A stretch of 64,000 nucleotides of DNA from Melastoma dodecandrum. Taxonomy: Eukaryota > Streptophyta > Magnoliopsida > Myrtales > Melastomataceae. The notes under the pieces were generated by a model. That model saw nothing but the letters and a program-made list of their open reading frames with translations. It was not told the origin of the DNA and searched no databases. The stretch spans positions 2,141,001-2,205,000 of the forward strand of contig JARUPY010000356.1 of assembly GCA_029817715.1 (NCBI GenBank), written 5' to 3'. Within the stretch, counting starts at the first letter, position 1. Every line of letters starts with the position of its first letter. A program made the position numbers and the translations under genes. This document shows, piece by piece, positions 43,717 to 55,230 of this stretch.

Positions 43717-46700
43717 TAATCAATGAATGGTCCCATGAAATCAACCCCCTATACGTCAAAAATTTCTACTTCTAAAATATTTTTCAAAGGCAATTCATTG
43801 CGGTGAGATATATTACCAAAACGTTGACAGTAATCACAATGAGCAACAAATTGGTGTGCATCCTTAAATAATGAAGGCTAGAAGAAACCTGATTGAAGAA
43901 CCTTGACCGTAGTTTTGTGGCCATCGTGGTGTCCATCATAAGCGAGGATGACATTGTTCGAAGATATGCTTCATTTCTTCCTTTGGCACACATCTTCAAA
44001 TGATCTGCACACTTTTTAAATAAAAGAGGTTCATCTCAAAAGTAATATCTAACATCATTTAAGAACCTCTTCTTTTTTTGGTATGATTGATCGGGTGGTA
44101 AGATATTAGCCACAATGTAGTTCACGTAATCAGGATACCATGGTGTGCTGACATCCACACCAAACAGTTGTTCGTAGGAAACGCATAATTTGTAAGTGTT
44201 CCAACTGGGATTCTGTTGTCGTTTTCCAGCCTTGATAAATGGTCTGCCACCTCATTGTCGCTCCTTTCCTGTCTACAATCTCAAGATCGAGTTTTTTAAG
44301 CAATAAAACGCATTAGATTAGTCGCGGTTTTACATCAGCCTTTGAAATTAAGTATTTTATTACAGCATGGTCAGTGTGTACAATGACTTTCAATTTAATA
44401 AGATAAGATTTGAATTTATTATAAGCATGAACTATGGCTAACATTTCTTTCTCCATTGTTGTGTAGTTTACCTATACACTATTCAAGGTTTTACCTTATC
44501 TTTCTTCGAACCAAGCACAACTCCCACGACAAAGTCACTTGCATTACACATTAGCTCAAAAGGCATTGACCAATCTGGTGCAACAATAATTGGTGCAAAA
44601 ACTAACTTCTTCTTGAGTTTGAGGAATGCCTCCATGCATTTGCCATCAATGATGAATGCGGTATCCTTCTCCAATAGGTTGGAAAGTGGTTTCGTTACCT
44701 TGGAGAAATCCTTGATGAACCATATATAAAAACCTACATGGCCAAGAAAACTCCACACTCCCTTAACAGATGAAGGCCGTGGCAAGCGTTCAATTGTTTC
44801 GACCTTAGCTTTATCGACTTCAATTCCACATTCTGAAATTCGGTGGCCTAAAACAATTCCTTCACGAACCATAAAGTGACTTTTCCCCCAACTGAGAACA
44901 AGATTAGTTTCTTCACATCGAGTAAATACCGCAAATAAATTATCAAGGCAATTCTCGAAAGATAATCCAAAAACAGAGAAATCGTCCATGAATTCCTCAA
45001 TACTTTGTTCGATCATATCATAAAAAATCACAGTCATACACCTTTGAAAAGTGGCAGGTGCGTTACACAAACTGAACGACATCTGGCGGAAGGCGAACGT
45101 TCCATAAGGTCAGGTGAAGGTTGTCTTTTCCTGTTCCTCCGGTGCGATTGCGATTTGGTTGTACCCTGAATATCCATCAAGAAAACAATATAAACTTTTT
45201 ACAGCTAATCGATCAAGCATCTGATCAATAAAAGGTATAGGAAAATGATCTTTGAAGGTGGCAGCATTTAGTTTGCGATAATCCAGGCAAACACTCCAAC
45301 CGGTGACTGTCTGCGTTGAGACTAGCTCGTTCTTTTCGTTCTCCATCATTATGCCACCTTTTCTTTGGAACACACTGTACTAGACTCACCCATGAACTAT
45401 CTGAGATGGGGTATATGATTCATGTATCCAACCTCTTTATTATTTCTTTATTTACCACCTCTTTCATATTAGGGTTTGAGCCTCCTCTGTTGCTCGATTG
45501 AAGCTTTCTTGTTGTCTTCAAGCCTAAATTTGTGATTGCATATCGCAGGGCTAATTCCCTTAATGTCTGCAATGCTCCATCTTAGAGCTGTTTTATGTTC
45601 TCGAAGCACTTGCAATAGCTTTCTTCCTGTTTGTTAGATAATGCAGCCGAAATAATAATCGGAAGAATACTAGATGAACCTAAGAATGAATACCTCAGGT
45701 GCTTCGATAGAGGTTTAAATTCAAACTTCGGTGGCTTTTCTGTTGATGATTTTGCTGCGGAGATGGCGCATTCCAATGGTTCAACCCTTGGCATATGATG
45801 CAAATATGCAGTATGCTCTGCCTCAGATTCATCACTCTTCGATTCAACAACTTCTAGCGCATCCTCTTATGGCCACTCTTCAATCGTTGCAGCCACATAT
45901 GTTTCAAACAAGTCTCCATACAAGATTTCATCATTCACGTCTACAAAGCTGCATTCATCAGTCTCGTTACGCATACTCAAGGCATTACAGATGTTAAAAG
46001 TTACCTCATGATCGTGGACATGCATGATAAGCTCGCCCTTCTGTATGTCAACCAGAATTCGTCATGTGGCTAAGCAAGGTTTTCCCAATATATTAGGAAT
46101 TTTTCGATCTTCTTCATAATCTAGAATGACAAGTCACCTGGGAAAACAAACTTATCGACCTTTACCAACGCATTTTCAATTATGCCCTTTGGATAAGTGA
46201 AAGACCGATCAGCTAGTTGCAAAGTCAAGGATGTCGGTTTAACCTTCCCGATGTTCAACTACTCAAAGATTGGAAAATGACATCAAATTGATACTTGCAA
46301 CTAAATCACAGAGGGCATAACATGAAAATTGAGTTCCAATTCGACATGAGATAGTGAACTTACCTGGGCCCTTTAATTTCGGTGGTAGATTTCTTTTGCA
46401 AGATGGCACTGCACTCCTCAGTAAGTGCAATAGTCTCATGCTCACCGATTCTTCTCTTTCTTGACACCTCCTTCATTAATTTGGCATCTTTGGGCATTTG
46501 CTCTAAAGCTTCTGCAAAGGGAATATTAATCTGCAGCTGCTTAAAAACATCTAGAAACCTTCTAAATTATTGCCCGTCAGTAGATTTTTTAAGCCTTCGT
46601 GGAAAAGGAATTTTGGGAACGAATGGGGGTGTTGAGGTATGTATCTTTGTGACTATGATGTCGCCTGGCTGCTTATCGTTTTTCTCGCCTCCTTCGCTTG

Positions 46701-48063
46701 TTTTGGGTTGGCGGCGTTTCTCTCTGGCTTGTTCCTTCTCCACCTCCATCTTCTCGAAGACTTCTTTGAAATCACGACCATTGCGAAGGTTGACGGCGTT
46801 GCAATGCTCTCTTTTCGGATTTACCTCGGTGTCGCTCGGTAGAGTTCCGTATGGCCGGCTTGTTATTGAACTTTCAATTTATTCAATCTGCATTTTCAGC
46901 TGTTTAATAGACGTGGCATGGTCTTTTAGGATCATCTCTTAACGCTTTTGAACCTCCTCTTGTTGTTTTCGGGTTTCCTTCTAACTGGCACATTAGTAAA
47001 TCAACAATGTTAGGTTTATTCTCACCTGCAGGTGGCTGCTTTGTGGTCATAAAACCAGGAAGCTGATTCATCCTCGGTTGAATTGGTTCTTGTGGGGCTG
47101 CGTTATTCCTCCATGAGAAGTTTGCGTGGTTTCTCCATCCGGGGTTGTAGGTGTTGGCATACGGGTTGTTATGTGGATTGAATCCTACATAATTAATCTC
47201 CGGCACTTATCCCTGATCCTCATCTATCTGCTATCAGAATATATGCTATTAAATACCGGTTTCGGAGAGCAGCAACTTCCCTGGTGAGTTTCTCAAGCTG
47301 GGCGTTTATGGATGTCATTGTATCCAATCGATTCATCCTGGCGACTCCTCTTGTTGATGTGTTCCGCTATCTATTGTTGACAATTTGTTCAAATAACTCC
47401 AAGAATTTCTCAGGTGTCTTGTTCATCAAAGTTTCTCCTGCTGCGGAATCCACCGTGGATTGAAGCTGATCTACCAAGCCATCGTGGAAGCTTTGCACGA
47501 GCATCCACTTCGGGAAATCGTGATGCGGATATAGTAGCAATTCCTGGAAACGCTCCCAAGCTTCATATATGGACTCAGTTGAATGTTGATGGAAGGTTGT
47601 GATCTCATTCATGATCCTTACAGTTCCGCTAGGTGAAAAGTATTTGGCCAAGAATAGCTTCGAAACATCCTCCCATGATCGGACTGCCTCTTCCGGCAAA
47701 GAATAAAGCCATGATCGAGCCTTATTCCGCAACGAAAACAGAAACAAACTCATTCGGATTGCCTCGACTGACACTCCTAGAGCTCGTAGCAAACTACTTC
47801 AATTTATTTATAAGTAGTTGTGATACATGGCCTGACATTGCTTTTTTTTTGTCTTGAAGAAGTTATTGATTTTCTAAACATTAACGTGTACCCCATAAAG
47901 GCCGGGAGCTTTTTTTCCGAAATATAGAAGATAATCCCAAAACTTTCATCTCAAAATCGAATTTTTATTTTCATTCCATTCCACTCCGGTACAAAATCCG
48001 GAAACCAAACGGGCTGTTAAGACAATGCATGAACATAGTGCTAAGTTCGACGAAGACTTGAAG

Positions 48064-49271
48064 TTACGGGTAGACCTGGATTACCGACTTTAAACCAATA
48101 TCAATGGGACTGATCTCATACCTGCTGAATCCGGCATTGCTGAATAGCTTCGCCCATTCCTTCTCAGTCCTTTCTTTTGCGGAGCAGAGAGCCAGCATCG
48201 CGATATCGGTGGACAGATGCAATTCGGTCTTTTCCTTGCTCCCGTTCCCGCTCGTGTCCCCGATCACCACGTCAATTATCAACATCTTCCCTTTCTTGTT
48301 CTGCTGCGAGATCGACTCCCTGCATCTCTTCAGTATCTTCAGGCAATCGTCGTCTCCCCAGTCATGGAGTGTCGACTTTTTCCGGCCGGCCAACGGTTTA
48401 AAATTTAGATCGTTAGGAAATCTCGACTTGATATTTTCTCAAAAAAGAATCATGTAAAAGAAGCGGTAGACTCACCTTTAGTACAACCGCATCTGCAGGG
48501 GGGACTTCTTGGAACATGTCCCCTGCCACATACTTCACGTTGTTATGACCTTCGAGGCTGCCGATAACATGCGGAAGATCGAGGACGGTGCACTCTATTT
48601 CTGGGAATGGATCTGCGATCACCCTAGCCAGGGTTCCGGTCCCTCCACCGACGTCCACCAGGGAATTGATCCCCTCGAAGACCACCTTCCCTTCCCCGTT
48701 GACCAAAATGCTCGACACCAACCACGCATCGCTTGCCATAGCCTTGTTGACCAAATCATTCCACGAGGAGTCACGGGCGGTGCCCTCCCAGAATTCATAC
48801 CCGAAAGCCATTCCAAAAGCCGTGGACTTATCATTCTGGAGCCACTCAGCAAACTGGTCGCATGGGGTCATGACTGAAGGATTCAAGATCATCATCACCC
48901 GTGGCTGCATGCTGAACTCGTTATCACTCAGAAGGACTTCCGAAGTACTGTTTAAGGCGTAGGTCGGCTCTCCTCTGCCTTCAGACTGCATGATATCAAA
49001 GAAGCCGCAGTGGACGAGGAAGCGCAAGAGATGGGACAAACCGTGGGATTTCTCTGGGTAGATGCGCGTGGCGTGAACCAGTTCGGGGAGAGTCATGGGG
49101 CGGCCTTGCTCGTAGATGAGGTCGGGGATCCGTAACTGGATGGCACACTTGAGCATCGCGGACTTCATGAACCCGAACGTCTGGCTAAAGACCTTATATT
49201 GTGCTCGGAGCAGTTCATTCGTATCACGAACTCATGTTTTCCTTGGAGTGGGAATGATGTGCGGTTTCCAT
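48064..49271 (-). pseudogene. Plant class II O-methyltransferase, copy 2 (5' frameshift)
   Basis: It is nearly identical to copy 1: exon 1 is 49271-48477, the donor matches, and exon 2 is 48375-48064. Relative to copy 1, 23 bases are missing about 40 bases after the start. The frame becomes M-E-T-A-H-H-S-H-S-K-E-N-M-S-S and then TGA. The rest is open from the internal Met at 49168 (MKSAMLKC), retaining DVGGGTGT and LHDW but losing the start of the dimerisation domain. It shares with copy 1 the unusual S-T in place of W-I before LHDW and the weak acceptor. It is probably non-functional unless translation restarts internally. Confidence 0.85.
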
Positions 49272-50116
49272 CAATTTACTTGAGTTGGACTCACACGAAA
49301 ATGGGGAATGCATCCCCTTTTTATAGTGGCAAATCCCGGTCACGTTTCTTTATTTTTTACCTTTTACTTTACCTAACATTTCTCTATTCAGATAGGATCC
49401 ACGAGGCTTTTAGAGAGTGGTGGGTAGGGAGATAATTTACAACAGATATTGCCCATTTTTTAAAAAAGTGAATGATTGATATAAATTTAATTAAAAGCAT
49501 TTTACTAAATTGCTTAGAAAAATTTTGATATGTTAATATTTGAAAAAGTAATTTTTAATTTACAAAATGTGTCTGATAAAGTTGCTATCAGAATTAAAGT
49601 CGTTTCTCTGTTAGGTCTTCGTACGTCTCGGTTTCAAATCACGAAAAAGAGCAACTCATGAAAAGTTAGAAAATTTTGACAAACCTAAAATCATTGTCTA
49701 AAACAACAATTTAACTAAATAATCGCAAAAATAACGATTTAGGCGGATTATTTTTTCTAACTGTTATCGACTAACAATTAAGCGTTAAACGTGTTTCGAA
49801 ATGGTCTATTAAGATATTGGAGCTTTGTATGATAATACGATTCGTTTTTTTTAAAGCGTTAATCTCGTCTTGAGAGTAGTGGCGGGGTTAGGTCTATGCT
49901 CTATTTCGACTAAAAATCTGCCCCATTTTAATATGCACATATAGGGATCATGTTTTCTTATGCCTATTGTGAATGTGCAATGCAATTTCGGTTATTGCCG
50001 CAAGGGAAGCAACTACTAGGTCAGCTATTGCTTCATTAATTTATGGTACTAGAAAATCAACTCGTGTCACCTACTTAACTAAGGGGTTACATTATTGCTT
50101 GCTAACTTCACGTTCT

Positions 50117-50207
50117 ATTATACGTCGCTACAGGGGCAAAAGATTTCCGTATTGGTTTAATAATCAGAGTGGTTGGAAAATGTCTTGAGCATAACCCTTA
50201 CTGGTTG
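50117..50207 (+). pseudogene. Captured CNL LRR fragment, B' copy
   Basis: It reads [20 protein letters not shown] and then TGA, followed by ACCCTTACTGGTTG. It matches about 53395-53485 of the CNL LRR gene in the same orientation with about eight mismatches by eye. The fragment was already in the block before it duplicated, because both arms have it. Confidence 0.75.
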
Positions 50208-52399
50208 ATGGTGTTTCACCGGTTCAAATACATTAGAGTGTATCAGCTGTAGTGGTTCTTCGGCCCTATACTTGGACTCGTCGTACGGTAATCAATGTGT
50301 TTTACTGTACTAGCAGCCTAAGCAGACATTGTCAACGTTTACCTTCAGCTGATTAAGGTCCTTTAACATCTCCTTGTTCATCATGATCTTCAAATTGTGA
50401 TATTCGATGTGCCAAGTCTCTCATACCATTGGTTTGCAGTTTCGTTCTCTTTACCCTGTCTATTTAATTATCGATCACGTCTCCCACTTACTACTGACTT
50501 GTGGCAATCTTCCCTCCTCAACCCTCTTATTTTTAATATGGCTTCTTCCCTTGTTACTATATAAGGCTTCTTCTTCATTTTTTTAAGGTAACACCTGTCA
50601 GCTGTTTTGCTAACATCTCCTGATTAGCTAGAAAATTTTCTAAATCTTCTAGGGACAGCGGCGTGGGCCATCCTTACACTGCCACAATAAATCCCCTATA
50701 TTATGGCCTTAAACCATGAATGATAATCATCCTCATTTTATCATCACTAATCCTAGATCATGGCTCTAACTCTAAAATCTCCCGGCATAAGGACTTTACT
50801 CTAGGAAATATTGATTAACTCCTAGGTCTCCTTGCCTAATTGTCAGCAAGTCATTTTCTAGCAACTGTAACCTCATATCATTTTTCTTCAAGAACCTAGT
50901 TGCTAGTATATGTCCCAGGCATCTTTTGACGTAGTGGCGTACTTTATAGCCCAAGCATTTCCTCCCCTATGGTAGTCTTAATAGCGAACATGACCTTTTC
51001 TGCCTTAGTTCGTCATTTCCTTAGTGCAGCATAATCCTCCTCTGGTGCTGTCATCTCACTTCCGCCAATAATTTCCCTTGGATCATGGCCTTGGAGATAG
51101 GACTCCATGCACGTCTTTCACGTGCTATAATTTTGGTTATTTAATTTCTTCACCATGCCGACAGTATTAAATTCTGCCATACCAGGTTAGACTTCTGCAA
51201 GCGTAGCTTGGTCCCCAACCTATGCCCAACGCAATCTTGGATTGTAGCTTTCTCGACAGAACTTCGGTCGTATTTCGGTAGAACCTTCGTTATACTTCTT
51301 CAGAACCTCCGCGGGATTTTGACAGAATCTCCACTGGACTTTGGCAAAACCTTCGCTGGACTTCGACAACTCGACCCTGACAACCCAACTTTGATGCCAA
51401 ATGAGGAACTTGTTGGATCGTTTATCAACACTATGAAGAGGGTGAATTAGTGTTTATTCCTTTTTTGTCATTTCTCAGATTATACGGAAGCGTACCGTGT
51501 CACAGCAATGCGTTACTTAGAAATGAGGTTGGCTCGTTGAAAGCGTTATTATGTTTATCGTTATATATACTATGGATGTAAGCACGATCGTAAGGGACAC
51601 AATTGTTTATAGTGGTTCGGCCATAACAAGCCTATGTCTACTTTCCACGAATGACATGATTCCACTATGTAAATATAATGGGTACAAAATGACCTTGCAC
51701 TAGACTTTCAGTTTCTCACAGGAATCCTTGAATAAATTAAAGATCCCTTATAGGCAACTATCAGCTCCTCACTCAGTGGATACCTTCTTTTTCAACAGAT
51801 GGATGCCCACGCTCAGCTTTTGGTAGCTCAACAGATTCTCACGCAGCACGTTGTCGGTTTAGTGCAGACCTATCTATCGAAGGACAAAGACAACGTTTGT
51901 TAAATAAATCCTCACAGAGTTATTTGTTATATTGACAGAACAACTTATCAAAGAGCAACTCGTTTCTTGTTCACATCAGAGGAATGCTTCATCACTTAAT
52001 CGCACACACGGTTTTTGTATCTTCTCAAGATGAGAACCTGTCTTTCAACACAAGACAACCACAAAGAAGATCACTTAGAATAGAAATTAAAACAACAGAA
52101 AAGATTGGTTCCTCACATAGCGGAACCTGACTTCTCTCACAATGAAATCGAGGTATATGTCCTACATACGGTTCGGACGTGCACGATTACCACCACCGTG
52201 ACTCACTGCACTACACACCCAGTACGTAGGGTGGAGTTTTCATCACTTACGGCTCCCACGCAACCTGCTCTATTATCCCTCTATATTAGGAGGTTGAGAC
52301 TTCGGACAGCACCTCTGTGCTTGGGAGGAGTTCTTTCCATTCTGGCGGCATTCCCAACTCCTACTCTATTCTTGATGCACGAGACTTCTGGCGTGCACC
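50208..52399 (-). mobile_element. Degenerate copia remnant, B' copy, with truncated LTR
   Basis: This is the inverted counterpart of 19149-21348. It has GAG-pre-integrase (about 50220-50390), Gag pieces (about 50560-51090), the primer-binding-like TTTGATGCCAAATGAGG at 51389-51405, and LTR sequence from TGTTGGATCGTTT (51412) to 52399. The LTR is cut at 52399, where the CNL LRR sequence begins. Confidence 0.65.
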
Positions 52400-53740
52400 G
52401 GATGAGTTAATTCAATTGTGGATCATACAAGGTTTATTACAAAAAGGAACTGCAAAAACCTACCAAGAGGTGGGGATGGAAAATCTTCGTCGGTTGGAGG
52501 CCGCGTCGCTCCTTCAAAAAGCAAGAGATGAGAAGACCCGCTATTTAATGCATGATCTCATCAACGATCTCGTAAAATCGATTGACGCCTGCTCATGTTT
52601 CAGCTCCGATGAAGATAAAGAAGGCTCCACCTCCCATGAAGGGTCTCTCGACAAAGTGCGTTATGCGGCAATGGTTACAACACGTTATGAAAGTTGTCTT
52701 TCGAAAAGATTTGAGGTGTTCCACTCAATGAAGAAATTAAGAACGTTCATGCCATTTCAAATCACCGAAGACCCACATCCAAATGTCTATATTTCGGAGG
52801 ATGTGATACAAGACTTGATCGTGCATTTGAAGAGCCTCAAGCATTTGTCCTTGCGGTACTTTCAAATTACGCAGGTGCCCAACCAGATTGGAGAGTTGAA
52901 ATTACTGCGTTCGGTCGATTTTTCTCATACAAATATCCAAATGCTACCGGAATCACTATGTGACTTGGTGGAATTGCAATCTCTCTTACTTCGAGGGTGT
53001 AAGATGCTTAAGAATTTGCCGAGAAACATTCTCAAGCTGTCCAATCTTCTCCACCTCGACATAATCGGCACAAGTAAGTTGCTGGAGATGCCGCCGCGGA
53101 TCGGCAATTTGACCAATCTCGAGATACTCTCTGACTTTGTTGTGGGGAACGAAGCCGGTCAAGAGTTGAAGCAGCTGGGACCACTCGGATACCTTCAGCG
53201 AGAGTTGAACATTCATAATTTGCTGAATGTAGATGATGTTGAAGACGCGAGGATTGCCAATCTATTTGGTAAGGAAGCGGTTCTGAAAATAAGCTTGGAC
53301 TGGGGATCGAATTCCGAAATTTCTCGTGAAGATCACCATCAATTCAGGCTCATCCACCATCTGCAACCTCCGAGGAAGACTGAATCCCTCATTATATGTC
53401 GCTACAGGGGCAAAAGATTTCCATCTTGGTTTAATAATCAGAGTTGTTTGCAAAATATCTTGAGCATAACCCTTACTGGTTGCAGAAGTGTGCATTCATT
53501 GCCAGCCTTTGGACAACTCCCCTTGTTGGAAAGGATGGAAATGATCAATCTTGAAGGGATATCTACCATAGGTCCTGAGTTTTACGGGTCCAGAAGGCCA
53601 TTTTTTCTATCATTGAGGAGCTTGAGCTTCGAGGACATGGGTGCTTGGGAGGAGTGGTCGTCCCATGGAGGCGATGAGAATGACCAGCCATTCCCCTGCC
53701 TCCGTCAGCTAACCGTGAGGAAGTGTCCCAAACTGAAAGG
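52400..53740 (+). pseudogene. CNL resistance gene, C-terminal half (end of NB-ARC plus R13L1-type LRR)
   Basis: The open frame starts inside the flanking LTR, but homology begins at PDELIQLWIIQGLLQKG, the RNBS-D/ARC2 region. It continues through the MHD-type motif MHDLINDLVKSI, then leucine-rich repeats (LKHLSLRYFQITQVPNQIG, LLRSVDFSHTNIQMLPESLC, LHLDIIGTSKLLEMP) and the R13L1-type block (RYRGKRFPSWF, LPAFGQLPLLERM, SRRPFFLSLRSLSFEDMGAW). It ends at CLRQLTVRKCPKLKG, where unrelated GC-rich DNA takes over; the terminal LRRs are missing. Without P-loop and kinase-2 it cannot act as a receptor. It complements the N-terminal half at 15439-16524. Confidence 0.87.
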
Positions 53741-54040
53741 AGGGTGTAGTACGCGCGCCCTCCGGCCTAGCACGCGGACTGCGGTTCGGGCAACCCGAGG
53801 ATCCGGGCCCGCTCCCCCGAGTCCCTGCCCGATCGACGTTACGGCTCGAACGCCTGACGCTGCGGAAAAGGACCCAGGGTTGAGCATTCCCTTGATTCGC
53901 GAATGGGTCCGCGGGACGTTTCGCCAACCATCTCCAGTTCCCTAAAGGTGGCGAGCGAAAGACTGCGTTAAGACCTCGCTCACGAATTTTGGGGAAGGCC
54001 CAAGGAGCGGCTCGGCCTGCCGTCACCTCATCCTAAATGG
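53741..54040. other. GC-rich block abutting the truncated LRR gene
   Basis: The sequence turns abruptly GC-rich (GTAGTACGCGCGCCCTCC onward). Frames on both strands are open but read as low-complexity Arg/Pro/Ser-rich peptides. It may be the end of an unclassified LTR element. Confidence 0.4.
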
Positions 54041-55230
54041 CTCCGAAAAATGGGTGTAGTTTAGCTTAACTTTGGAAAACTTGTTCGGAGTCGCCACCGA
54101 CTTAATTTAAAAATGGTGATTTTAAGTCGGAAAAATCAGAGTTTGGGTTCGAGGATTCCTATTTACTAACCTTTGTTTTCTAAAACATGCGAAAAGGGTG
54201 GCGATTTGTCCAAAAAAGTTTAACTTTTGATTGACGGGTGTTGGGCCCGATCCGGGAGTAGGCCGGACTCTAATCGACGTTTTAACGGGCGTTGGACCCG
54301 AATTTAGGTTGGTTTGGTTAAAACAAACATGCGACGTAAATCCTAGAGCCTAGACAAACGCGCAATCACAAACACGTATTTAGATCAAAAGAGCGGGGAA
54401 GGGCGGTGATTGCGGGCCTATACACTTGGGCCCACATTCCGTTACAAATGGGCTTAAAGAAAATTCGGGGAGGCCCGCACCTTCCCTTTGTACCTTTGAT
54501 TGAGGTTGAGGCCGCTTTAAGCCTTCAAGCCTGCGGTTTTTAGGCCGGGGTAGATCAACGCGGTTTGATACACGCGCCTTCAAGTTAATCTTTGAAATTT
54601 GGGGTCAACCTTCCGAGATTAATAACTCTATGTACATATGAAGAAAAATAAAGAAGTGGTCAGAAAGTCCTAATTTAAATCGAAGTAAATAATTAGGACT
54701 TAATGAAATAAGAGCGATACTTACGGGGCGTTGTGAGCCCGTTGATGTCGATCATCCGCGTCGTCGAAGGATGACATTCCTTGGTAGTAATTCCTCGGTG
54801 TTTACATGCAAAGTAGAGGAAGATGCCGATGGCAGGAATATTGATCAAACTCAAATGAAATTCAATCGAATTGAGAAAGGTAAGATTTGTCTTACCGTTC
54901 TGATCGGAGATGTGCACTTGGCGTGAATTGTCGATAACATCCGAGAAGTTTCCCCGTGTTTTATATGCAAAACCAAGAGATATGGATGTTAATGATATAT
55001 CGACTTTCACACAAATGAATGGAAATAAGATAATGTTAAAAAGGGGATTAAAACTTTTGTTGATGGCTAAGAGAATAATAAACATATTCTGATCGCACCC
55101 AATTTAAATCCTAAATGGATTATTTAACGAATAACGATTATTAAGGAATAAGACGGATTAATGCGGGATTTGTAAATCAAGGATATGACCAAAAGAGATA
55201 GTAAAATAATAAAATAAAATAAAAAAAGGT
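54041..55230. other. Probable unclassified plant repeat (GGAGTCGCCACCGACTTAATT family)
   Basis: The passage TTCGGAGTCGCCACCGACTT and the flanking text are of a type that recurs in many plant genomes, probably from LTR retroelements. No coding frame was recognised. The part from about 54600 is AT-rich. Confidence 0.35.

Larger units (their letters stand above)
40369..47900 (-). mobile_element. Athila-type Ty3/gypsy element, right copy (gag to 3' LTR)
   Basis: Reading the minus strand from 47.9 kb: Gag tail (47792-47367, SLRNKARSWLYSLPEEAVRS), linker, protease-like region (46445-45580, ALCDLVASINLM), RT (45373-44483, DYRKLNAATFKDHFPIPF, SFSLCNAPATFQRC, YSGYNQIAIAPEEQ), RNase H, integrase with zinc finger and core (44.1-43.1 kb), a chromodomain-less tail ending RWSGSFKITYVFPYGVVELA near 42840, a long non-coding region, and the 3' LTR. 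RT has an intact FMDDFSVFG where the left copy has FMEN. The 5' LTR and leader are missing at the OMT border. Stops and small indels are spread throughout. A GC-rich insert interrupts the integrase. Confidence 0.9.
43894..52399 (-). repeat. Inverted duplication B', right arm
   Basis: This is the reverse-complement partner of 19149-27690. It holds the second OMT copy, the gag-to-integrase part of the Athila element, the captured LRR fragment and the copia remnant. Its inner end continues smoothly into more integrase and an LTR, unlike arm B. Its outer end (GGCGTGCACC at 52399) stops inside the copia LTR and abuts the CNL LRR sequence. Confidence 0.93.

Noticed and set aside
52317..52399. N-terminal extension of the LRR open frame
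   Set aside because: These codons are LTR-derived sequence shared with arm B, not NLR sequence.
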